Positions 12,484-24,590 of a stretch of DNA of 64,000 bases are shown in pieces. The stretch lies in the NCBI RefSeq assembly GCF_027580225.2, contig NC_073352.2, positions 30,002,001 through 30,066,000 on the forward strand, given 5' to 3'. The number at the start of each line of letters is the position of its first letter. Within the stretch, counting starts at the first letter, position 1. The notes beneath the pieces are model-generated. The model was given only the letters and a program-made list of their open reading frames with translations. It searched no databases and was not told the DNA's origin. The DNA comes from Misgurnus anguillicaudatus (taxonomy: Eukaryota; Chordata; Actinopteri; Cypriniformes; Cobitidae). A program made the position numbers and the translations under genes.

Positions 12484-13387
12484 CAGGGTTTCCCACAGAA
12501 AATTTGTTAGTTAAGGTGGTAGGGTTGGGTGGGCCGAGGGCATGGCAATCAAAGGGGCGGGGCGTATGCGTCATTATGAAAATTAAAATATTTTAATAAA
12601 ATAAATAAATAACATATTTATTTTTAAAACGCTCAAATAAAACTTAATTTTGAAGAAACTATGAAAAAAATGAACACATACTAGATTATTAATGAATTAT
12701 GGGAATAATGGGAATAGCTGCATGATGCAGTGAAACTAAAGGATTATTAAACACAAACTGAAGCAGATGTTGTAGAACGTCTGCCGAACGATGATAGGTA
12801 GCGCAAAAATTGTAAAAACTGATTATTTCCCACTATTAATTACATTATGAGTCTAACTACTGTAGCATGTAAATAATGCGCATAAATAAAGTGAGCAAGA
12901 GCGCTTAACAATTATATCTAATCAACAGGCACGTGATACCCTAGCAGGTTGCTCAAACAACAAAATCGCCAGCTAACTTACTTTAAAATTGCAAGAACTA
13001 TAGACTAATACAATAACAGGCTTAAATAACCCCAAAACATAAGTCCACTTACAGTTCTCACGGACACGCGTGTTATCAACTGGCTATCCTCCAAGACATG
13101 ACGAACCACGTCTTATCTCATTTCGGCTCGCGGTGTGAAGCGCGTCTGCGCTATTCTCAGAGATGTTTTATCAACTGGCTAGTTATCCTCCAGACAGTGA
13201 CGATCCGGACCACGTCTTTCTCATTTCGCCCGTGTGGCGCGTGTCCCCGCTCGCGGTGTGCTATTCTCGGAGATGCACTTGAGGGCCTTTTGTGCAGCAA
13301 ATTTTTGTTTTGTTTTTGGACGACCTAGTTAAGGCATTCCAAGCTTAGGCGGGCCGCCTTAACTAAAATGTGCTGCGGGAAACCCTG
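12484..13387. mobile_element. hAT-like element with CAGGGTTTCCC ends
   Basis: The left end CAGGGTTTCCCACAG is mirrored by CTGCGGGAAACCCTG at the right, and inner inverted words (TTAGTTAAGG against CCTTAACTAA) continue the match. TACAT directly abuts both ends, consistent with a short target duplication. The interior (13065-13290) is a CpG-rich block with an internal duplication around ATCAACTGGCTA. There is no intact transposase frame. Confidence 0.75.
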
Positions 13388-13403
13388 TACATGGTAATGA
13401 CAT

Positions 13404-13923
13404 ATAGGGCTGCAACAAACGATTATTTTGATAATGGATTAATCTAACGATTATTATAACGATTAATCGACTAATCGTCAATTATTTTGACGACTAATCG
13501 GTATGTTTTAAGCGATTATTCGGCTTTTTCAATTAGTTACAACTTTAAGTTATACATATTCTTACTAAAAAATAAATCACTTATAAAGAAAATATTGTGT
13601 ATAGACAAAATATATATTTTTTGAACATAAACATCTCTTATCAGCAGTATTAAGAGCTTCTTTTCTAAAACAGACTATAAGACTACAGTACCTAAAAGTG
13701 TTACTATAATAACACTATTTATTATTAGGGATTCACCGAATGTTCGTCCACCGAAAATGGCCCAAAAGAGCATTTTCGGCCGAAATGTTGTGATGATCCC
13801 AACAGAAATCACAACATTGCAAGCCCTAACATTAGGTTAAGTGAAATCAAACGACTACTTGACAACAAAGATATTTGTCGAAATTTTATATGGTCGACAA
13901 TGTTGACTAATCGTTTCAGCCCT
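13404..13923. mobile_element. AGGGCTGCAAC element with a nested fragment
   Basis: AGGGCTGCAACAAACGATTA on the left pairs with GACTAATCGTTTCAGCCCT on the right, and many inverted TAATCG/CGATTA words lie inside. A second fragment (ATTCACCGAATGTTCG through TTTTCGGCCGAAAT) at 13727-13790 belongs to the CACCGAAA family seen at 44886-46340. Confidence 0.75.
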
Positions 13924-14320
13924 GATCGTGAGCCTCAAACGCGTTTGTTTCCTCATTTTTATGTAAACCTTGTGCATACAAAAGACTGCTGGAAGCTGTA
14001 CGCCCCAACATTAAATGAATTACAACGATGTTAAAATGTTTACTAATGTGAGCTACTGGCATTAGCCTCAGAGCAGAGCCAATCAGAGCAGAGCTCAACA
14101 TTATTATTCATGACCCTTCCAAATATAGCAAAACCCATTTCATTCAAAGGACAAATTCTATGTAAAAACATTTCTGGATATTTTTTGCATTAAGTTACAT
14201 ACCAATAATCAAAGAATTTAACAGCTTTTTTCACTGCAATCTTTGGCACCTTTAATAAAGTGAATCCAATGCAATAACATAATCATCCCTTTTCTTCCAC
14301 AGGTTCGGTAGGTGATAGTC

Positions 14321-17300
14321 ATGCAGGCTCACGAGCTGTTGAAACAGCTGAGGGTCCCGGATATGACCGAGGTGAGGGACTACCTTCGCACTTTTTCCAC
14401 CAACACGCTCATCGGCATGGGCGCGTTCACGGCCATCACAGCTTACTGGTACGCCACGAGACCCAAAGCCCTGAAACCACCCTGTGACCTCCAGATGCAG
14501 TCACGGGAGCTGCCGGTCAGTAGATATAAGTGTGTGAGAAAAAATCACAGGTTTGATATTCATGTGTTTTGTTACGACAATCTGGTTATTGATTCTCAGG
14601 GCGGAGAGTTTGCTCGGCGGGCGACGATATTAAACGGAGGCCCACTCTTGAGCTATTTCTACGACGATGCCAAGACGGTGTACGAGTGCTTCCTCCGAGG
14701 CCAGAGGATATCAAGTACGTAATGTTCAGCTCTATTGCAAATCGGTACAGACAAACAAAGACTGATGTGTCTCAATATGTGACGTCTGCCTCTGGTACAG
14801 TGACAAGCCTTGTGCTGCTTTCTTAAAGTGACGGTTAACTAAACAATAAGAAGTCTGTCCTCATTTACTCCGTCACACACAAATTCATATCATATTGTGT
14901 GTATGAACATAATGAAATCCTGATGATCCATGCTCTCACAGCATCCGCTTGGGATAAAAGCGTCAGCTAAATGTGAATGAATCACTGAATGTGTTATTAT
15001 ATTGTTATTACTATATTATTTATCACATTTGTCTTTTCAGATGATGGCCCCTGCCTGGGATCCAGAAAACCAAAGCAGCCCTATGAATGGCTTTCTTATT
15101 CAACGGTAGTATAACACTTGTGTCTCCTTGTCTGCGTGTCTTTTTTAACACCTCTGTGTTTTAATCTTCAGATCTGTACTTCTTTAAATCTTAAAAGCAA
15201 AATAAGCTAAATTTAAAAGGGAGATATCGTTTAAATCTGTCTTTTGTCATGTTTAAGTGCTATAATTGGGTCCCCAGTGCTTCTGTCAACCTAGAAAATG
15301 TGAAAAAGATCAACACAGTAACTTAGTTTTAGTAAACCATTCTCTGCAAGCATGTGGAAAAGATACCTCATTGAAATTTGGCTCCACTTGTGATGTCAGA
15401 AAGGGAACTTATAGTTATTAAAATACTGCTCCTTAATCTGCACTATCCAACCACGGCACTGCCATTTAGTGCAGAGATCATATCATTTGCATTTAAAGGG
15501 ACACACCCAAAAATGGCACATTATTGCTCACACCTAACGAAGTGGCCATGTTATAATAAATTATCTATATGATGTTTTGATCTTAAACTTCACGTATGTA
15601 CTGTGGAGACACTAAATATTTATTTTACATTTTAAAAAAGTCTTGTGAAATGTCCCCTTTAAAAATGGGTTGACAAGCATAGTCAAAAACTGTGTTGGTG
15701 TATTTTCCATAAAACATGAAGTTTGAGAGTACACTGGCCTGATCTCAAAGTTTACAAACAGACTTACAAGAACGCAAAGTTTGTAATAGGAACCTGTTCT
15801 AAGTCTGGTGTGTAATTAAATCTTTAACACACACCTGTAGGGAAACTGGTTTTGGGTTTCAGAGCCTTCAAAATCAAGTTTCGTACAGATTTCATGAGGG
15901 TGTATAGACTGTAGAAAAGAGCTTGTGGGAAACTCCTGAAGCACATTTAATCCACATTCATGGCCCGTTAAACCCTTTTCACACAAAGATAATAGAAAAT
16001 GCATCCAGGAATTGTCCAGAATCGGTTGATTTTTGGTTCATTCACACTGCCAAGGATTTTCCAGAATCTGCGTGCGTTCTCGTTCTGCGCTGTTCTGTTA
16101 TGCTGATGAATGATCTCTGCTTCAGTCCAGTTTGCCGACATTTCTCAATGTGATTGTTGACCTGCGTTACGGGAACGATCCCAGAACATTTACGGGACGC
16201 ATTTGTGTTCACACAGAAGCATCTCTGATAATTATACGGAAATTTCCTGGGACCAAGTCCTGTGTGAATGGGGTTTTAGTGGCGTTTGCTTAGGCAAGCA
16301 TCACTATCACTTGTTGCTCATACTTTGTGTTAGGATTAGAATTTTTTAATTATTAAGCTTGTGAAGAAGGCAGGCAAAAATCTAAATCCCACTTCACCTT
16401 ATTTTGCATATTTACTGCATTTAAAAAGGTTTTCTGATTGATTTAATTTGGTTTTGATCAGGTGATCGAGCGGGCAGAGCATTTGGGATCAGCATTTCTC
16501 CAAAAAGGACACTCCAAAAACGGAAACCCTTACATCGGCATCTTCTCTCAGAACAGACCAGAGGTCAGAGCCGCGTTTAATTCACTTTTTAGTTGCCAGA
16601 CTAGATAAGGGGAACTTTGTACATACATCTATACATTTGTGTGTGTGTGTGTTAGTTTTGCATATTATTTCTACTAAAGCTGAGTTCAACCAAATGAAAT
16701 CTTTACCAAGCACTACTGATGAGTTGCTGCAACTTATAAAATAAAGTTGAATGAGCTTGACTTTGTAAATCAAAGAGGATTTTACCTAAAAATTGAAGTG
16801 CACATTTTTTTTTTACAGTGCAGTTTAAATGCAGCTTAAAGGAATAGTCTACTCATTTTCAATATTAAAATATGTTATTACCTTAACTAAGAATTGTTGA
16901 TACATCCCTCTATCATCTGTGTGCGTGCACGTAAGCGCTGGAGCGCGCTGCGACGCTTCGATAGCATTTAGCTTAGCCCCATTCATTCAATGGTACCATT
17001 TAGAGATAAAGTTAGAAATTTAAAGCGGATTTAAAAGAGGAACTATATTTTATGGCGTAATAGCACTTTTGGGAGTACTTCGACTCGCCTGAAAAGTCCG
17101 CTCCCCTTCTCACTCTCATAATGGGAGAGGGAGGGTGTTACTGCGCCGAGTCGAAGTACTCACAAAAGTGCTATTACGCCATAAAATATAGTTCCTCTTT
17201 TAAATCCGCTTAGAAAAGCGATACGTTTTATTTTGTACCACCAAACTTGCTCGTATAACTACTCGTCCCAAATAGGAAAAACGTCGATGTGCCTGGTCAC

Positions 17301-20300
17301 TTCCAACCCCATCCCCAAATGGCAGCATTGAATGAATGGGGCCAAGCCAAATGCCATCGAAGCGTCGCAGCCCGCTCCAGCGCTTACGTGCACGCACACA
17401 GATGATAGAGGGATGTATCAACAATTCTTAGTTAAGGTAATAACATATTTTTATATTGAAAATGAGTAGATTATTCCTTTAATAAACAATGGCAATGTGT
17501 TGTGATATACATTTTATATTTTAGTGCAAATATACACTAGTCAACATTTGAAGTGGGTAAAACCTTTCCTTAAAGTTGTCTTGGTTAAAACCAATACCCA
17601 TTTAATTTAATTAACGTTTTTGATCCAATTCAAATGTTGACTAGTATAGTTTGACACTAACCAGAAATCTTTCTCCAGTGGACAATTTCGGAGCTGGCCT
17701 GCTACACCTACTCTCTCATCTCGGTTCCTCTATATGATACATTGGGCACAGAGGCGATCGTTTACATCATTGACAAAAGTAAGTCAAACACCGTTTTAAA
17801 TTTGGATAAAATATAAAGATGTTTGTTCTGCATTGAAGCACAGCGTAACATTTCTTTTGAACTCTTTGACATTTACTACACAAGTGTGTGTTTGTTTTTG
17901 CAGCTTGTATATCTACGGTGGTATGTGATGTTCCCGAGAAGGCCAGACTGCTGTTGGACAGCGTGTCCGGCCATCAGCACTCGGTCAAAACTCTGATTCT
18001 CATTGAGGATTTTGATTCGGAGTTGGTGAGCCAAGCACAGCAGTGCGGCATTGAAATCATCAGTCTGAGAGACGCAGAGGTGAATAAACCAGCGATTGTC
18101 TGCTCAAATATTTGTAGAGCTCTGTGTTTGTGTATGGCGCTGTTCGTTTATCTGACTGTGACCCTGGTCATGATAACCTGCAGTGGTAAAGATTGGTCAG
18201 GTTAAACTCACAGATTCTGAAACGGATATTTCTAGGAACATTGACAACCTATTAATGTCCCTTAAAAATGCATTAGTAAGGGCTGCGAGATGCATTGAAA
18301 ATATCAAGATATTATAAATGTGCATATTGGTTTGCAATAATCGAATGATTTGGATACTTTAAAAAAGTTTTGTACAGTCACAGTTTTAGGTTGATTTGCT
18401 TTTTTTATATGAAACAAAATATGAAACTTGCTGCTGCATAATTTTTTCCTAATATTTCTGAATGTTGACATCAAAATTAGTCTAAATCTTATCTAATGTA
18501 TGTCCTTGATGTTCAGTGTATGTTTTTTTTTAAGTTTGCTATGTAACTGACTTGGCCTGTATACAGATCTGCAGTTCTGTCCTCACACAAACAGAAACCT
18601 CATTGACCTCACTGTCTGTATTTATTTCCCCATTCCCTGAACTTCCCGTCCCAACATTTATTTAAATAAGTTTCTCTTTCATCTACAGAATATTGGCAAG
18701 GCTCATCGACAGAAGCCTGCGGTCAGTAGCCAACTTTACTTTATTTTTCAGTATATTTAAATGCATGCCATATGTCTCTATATACGTATATTTATCACTT
18801 TAACTATCAATAGTGGCACATAACTAAGACTAAGTCCTCTTATTCTTTACATTTAATTATTACTTTTTTATATCTGCAGCCTCCCAAGCCTGATGATATG
18901 GCTATAATCTGTTTTACAAGTGGAACTACAGGTATTGTGTGTATGTGTGTGTAAAAAAATAAATAATGTGTGTAAAGAAAATAATGATAGATTTGTTTTT
19001 AGTGTTATAATCTCTCTCGCCCTCTCTCGCTCTCAGGAAGCCCTAAAGGGGCAATGCTAACGCACAAAAACATTGTGTCCAATACTTCTGCTTTCATCAA
19101 GGTCACACAGGTAAACAATGTCTTAAAAAGCAGCTTTATAAACCCAGATTTAATTTAGTCATTTCAAGCACTGACAGCAATGTCCTGCATTATGACATTT
19201 TATATTTCATCTTAATCTACTTTAAACATTTTATCGAACTATTGTATGAATATTTTGCACACAATTGGCAGGACTTGCATTTTATATATTTGTAAAAATG
19301 TGACACGTGCTGGCAAAATGAGTTGGAATGAGCAAATTTTCAAAAAATATAAAATCTCTATTAAAACGATGTAAGATTTGTTGGAATCTGACCAAATATG
19401 ACAGAGCTACACCTGTTTGAAGTTAACAGAGTCACCAAAGTCAATTTTGAGAAAAATCAAGTTAAAGATTTTTTAAGGTTCAAAAACAAAATCCATACCT
19501 TAAAACTGGGTTCCCACAGGTCCTTGAAATCCTTGAAAGTTTGTGAATCTGGGGGAAAATTCAAGGCCCTGGGAAGTTTTTGAAAATATACATGCATAGA
19601 TACAGGTCATTGAAAGTGCTTGAATCTATTTAATGCAAGAAGTTTTCTGGGAAAAAATCCATATTCCATGTGTAGTGTAGGATAATATCAAGAAAATTCT
19701 AGACTTTTTAAGCAAACATGCTAAACTTTTCGCTTTAAATGCTTGGATCTTCTGTATGCGAATGTTGATTCATACCAAAATGCTTTTTAGCATAGTAGTG
19801 TTTCACACATGAAAATGTCTCTGGTTACGTATGTAACTGTTGTTCCCTGAGAAGGGAACGAGACGCTGCGTCTCCCTTGCCATACTTCCTGCGTCCCTGT
19901 AATGCTGTCTTTGGCAATATTTCAGATAGTGATATAATTCCTGGCTCCTGCATCACCCTGTCTTTGTCGTTAAGCCTCACTATTGGTTGAATTTGATATG
20001 CACATTCAGATGCACTTACTCCTGGAGGCGTCCCCAAAGTGTCACCGCAGTGACGCAGCGCGAGTTCCCTCAAAAGGGAACTGTAACAATGTATCTTTAA
20101 AGGTAACATGATGTAACCTTGCTCTAGCTTGAAATGTGTCCCCACATTTAGTCCTTGAATTTGAGGGTTTTGGATCTGGAAAGTCCTTGAAAGGTCCTTG
20201 AATTTGAAGTTAACTAAAGTCTGTTAAAATCGTTATATTATATTGCAATGCATTTTATTTTCTAATTCCTGCATGTTTTAAAACCCAAACCAAAATGAGA

Positions 20301-23300
20301 CACGCAAGTGGATGGTGATGCATCTCTGTATTGGGACGGTACACCTCTCAGAATCACTTTAGTTGCTTAATGACTATTTAGAGCATTGAGATCACTATAT
20401 GAGGGTTTTTTACCAAAATCAACATTTATACTTTCTTTTGTCTCTTGCTCAAAATTACATCGAGCGCATTCCGACTCATTTTGCCAGCATGGGTCACAAA
20501 TGTTTGTCTCATGCCACAAGACTATTAAAGTGAATTACAAAAAAATATATATTTAAAGACTCGTACATGAGATGGTGTAACCTGTTAGCCAAAGATTTCA
20601 GATGGCAACCAAAATATTTCATGTTCAGAATTGTAAAGCTCACATCATAATCTGCCCTAATAATAATAATAACAGCACTTATTGTATAATGTTTTAGAAT
20701 AATTCATTTTCCACATGTTGATGCTAGTTTCATACCTCTCATACTGCAAATTAAATTGTTTAGGGTAATAGTAGACCCTTCTTCCTTCCTATCATCATTG
20801 TGTGTTTCATTTGTAAGGACTGTAATGCAATAGACTGGGTAAAAGTGTGTACTACAGGACTGTTTTTTTACAGTTGTCTTGTTTTACTGTTTTTTCAGAC
20901 TCACTGCCCCCTCGGGCCAGATGATGTCCACGTTTCATACCTGCCCCTGGCTCACATGTTTGAGAGAGTCGTAGAGGGTGTCTATGTCCGAGGATTTTTT
21001 ATATGATGTGTTTTATAATGTTTGCAAAAATTTTATTCAAGCTAAATTCAGTTTATTGTCATTGTGCTGAGTGCAACTGCATATCTAATTTTCTTTAAGA
21101 AAACTCAATTTTAAAGATGTCACAGAAATAATATTAATGTATAATATGACCACTTTAATCTTATTGTCTGTTATAGATAGATCAACAGCAAATAATTTCT
21201 ATGTTTTTGGTGCATATGGGTGATTCTCACGAAAACTTGGTTTTAAAAATGTCAAGCATGAAAATTTAAAAATTGCTTAAATTTACTTTTTTTCCCACCA
21301 GACATTGAAAAACAAAGTCTGGAGTAAATGGGAATTTAATTTAAAAACTTTTACTTATCATTTAACACTTTTTGTAACATAATTTAAAAAATTAGTCCTA
21401 AAAAATCTAATTACCGCAACAGTCAGAAAACATCAACACTGACATATTTTCAAAATGACATGACAAACCTGATAGAACATAATTTGGAGATTCTGCACAT
21501 GCATTTAAAATCAAAGTATTATGCTTCTATTAATTAAATTAACATTTAATAAGCATCTGTTGCGGTAATGATAATCAAAATGTCGTGTAAGCATTCTGAC
21601 AAGACAATATTTCAAATTAACTGTAAAAAAATGATCTTACCTGGTAGCCATCTTGAAGTAACTGGTCCATGTGCTTGGTCACTCAAAATCAAACTTTACT
21701 GAAATTCTGTATGTGTGCTTAAACTGTTCTCAAAAGTGTTGCGGAGGATGAGAACATCAGGCATGGACACATCATTTTCCTAATTTTTCTTCATTATTAT
21801 TATACATGAATATTCAGTAAATATTTTTTCTGTCATCTAAAGTAGTCTAGCAAAACATCCATTTATTTATTTTTTCTTAATATTTTTGTGTTAATTTGAT
21901 TAAATTACAACATAACGCATGTTCAAACACAGCCGGACACATTGCGGTAATGAGAATTTCAGCAGAAAATGAGATAAAATTTACAATTATAAATTCGTAT
22001 GTTGAAATCACACGTTGTGCAAGGTAGAACACAGTATTGTGTTAATTCTGATGCTTTTTAATGTTACTATATTACACATTTTAAAGCTAAAATCATTAGT
22101 GCCGTGGTGTTTCAATGGTTTCGTGAGAATCACCCATCTATTGTTTTTGGTGTCTGTCACTTTTATTTATTATTTAAATACAATGCTTCTAAAAAGCCGT
22201 ATTGTTTCTATCCACTTACAATGTGTGTGTTTAAATTTTCAGGGTGTAGCACTGATGCACGGCGCTCGTATTGGATACTTTCAGGGTGACATTAGGGCTT
22301 TAATGGATGACCTCCAAACCTTGAAGCCCACCATTTTCCCAGTGGTTCCTCGTTTGCTGAATCGCATGTTTGATAAGGTTTGTAATACACATCATTCGTA
22401 TTAACATAGTGGTAACCTAAAAAGTTTACCTGCGAGGTTCTGACGTTAAACATGTTTATCATTTTGCGTTTGTAGTGTAGTTTTAATGTAGTAAAAACTT
22501 TTGCAGATCTATGGGCAGGCCAACTCGCCTCTGAAACGACGCATACTGGAGTTTGCATTCAGAAGGAAAGAGGCCGAGATGAAGAGTGGACTTATGAGAA
22601 GAGACAGTCTTTGGGATAAGATCATCTTTAAGAAAGTCCAGGTGACACCCTGATTATAGTTACCATTGCATAATGTTTTAATTTGTACTTAAAGACACAA
22701 ACAAATCTGTCTTCATGTAAATGAAGTCTCTGCTGCCCCCTGTAGGCCAGTGTTGGTGGTCACGTTAGATTGATGGTGACTGGAGCTGCACCTATTTCCC
22801 CCCAGGTCCTCACCTTCCTACGAGCTGCGCTGGGTTGCCAGGTATAATTAACATTTAGTCATTTAGACTTGATGTGAGGAACATCAATCTTTAAAGTACT
22901 CAAGTCAATTTTTTCTTGCAGTTTTATGAAGGTTATGGACAGACTGAATGCACTGCTGGCAGCACAACTACAATGCCAGGAGACTGGACAGCAGGTCACA
23001 CAAACACAAACTTTTTTTTAAGCAAGAGCATATTGTTATTGACTTTAGTTTAAAGGTGCTGTGTGTAGATTTTAGCGGCATCTTTCGGTCGCCCAGTCCA
23101 CAGCTCACCCCTCCCTGTCGAAACACATAGAGATGCTACGGTGGCCGTTACAGGACAAACATGTCATCGTCTGAGACGATGTAGTGACGAAACGTGCTCC
23201 GTAGAGCAGTTTGTCCATTTAGGGCTACTGTATATGTAGATAAAAACGGACCATTCTAATGCTGCGTTTACACCAACCGCGGTAGAGGCGTGAAGCGTGA

Positions 23301-24533
23301 GTGATTTCAATGTTAAGTCAATGTGAAGACACGTTGACACGCGTCTGGAGGTCCCGCAGCGCGGAAGAGGCATTTGCCGCAGCGTGGAAGACACGTTTCC
23401 GCCTCATTCGCGCGTCTAGCTCGCGGGAATTGAGCGTTGTGCAGGGGTTAAAGTTTTCCGGAACCGTGCCGGATCTCCGGCGTGCAGTGTTGGGAGTGAA
23501 TGTAAAAAAATATATCAGTTTAAGTTCATGCGTTCGCCTACAAATAGTATGAGAGAAACACATCTTTCACTCTTACAAACTGCACGGTACGCGTGAATGG
23601 TGCTTTTTGTGCATTTTGCGGTTCACGCGAATTTGTGGCTGACGCCCGAGTTGAAAAATAAACATTTGCGGAATTTCGCGCCGTGTTAACCAATCAGGAG
23701 CCTGCTTGCTGCTGTGGTGGCAGCCCCGCCCGGAGTCACTCATTCAACCAACACTTGATATTGTCCGTAAGCAGTTACCTGGAGCTATACGACACAAGTT
23801 CTTGGGAATAAAAAGGACCTCGCTTGGGAGAGTGTCAGTGAGGACATTGGGCAACCTAGTAAGTTGTAAATACACATTTTACTTTTGAGTCACGTGACGT
23901 TTATTGACCCGTGCCATTTATTTTCCCCCTACGGTAAGGTTACCAAATACGAACTGGTAACTCTCTCGATAAATGCACAATCAACATCAGTCATTTTGCA
24001 AACAGACAACCGCATAGCACTTGCCCCTCCCACAAGAAGCGGAGTTTGCCTCTGACGTCCGTCAAATGCTTGCTTTTTTCGCGTGTCTACTTCGCTCTAC
24101 ACGCGCGAATGCATTTAAACAGTTCAAATGGCAAACTAGGCGCGGTAGACGCGATTTTGACGCCTGAAACGCGGTTGGTGTAAACTCGGCATTAGGTAAT
24201 AAAAACAATACAGTTCATTTTGTAAGGTCTTTATACACCAATGATAATATAGTTGTTTATTATATTGCATTTCTGTTAAGTTACACAATGCACCTTTAAA
24301 CCTGGGGATTACCTCTTAAAAAATTGCAGATTTATTTATTTGCCTTATTTATACTCAAAGATGCTTCGATATAGGTCAGATGTAGGTTTGGATAAAATGT
24401 TTGGGACTGTAAATGAAAGTAATTATGTTATGTTGTCATTGCAGGTCATGTTGGGGCTCCTCTACCCTGTAATGACATAAAACTGGTGGATGTGGCTGAG
24501 ATGAATTATTACGCCAGTAATGGCGAGGGAGAG

Positions 24534-24590
<57 letters not shown>

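Noticed and set aside
19825..20145. 106-residue minus-strand frame
   Set aside because: It lies inside a common cyprinid repeat in acsl intron 9 and has no domain or splice signal.
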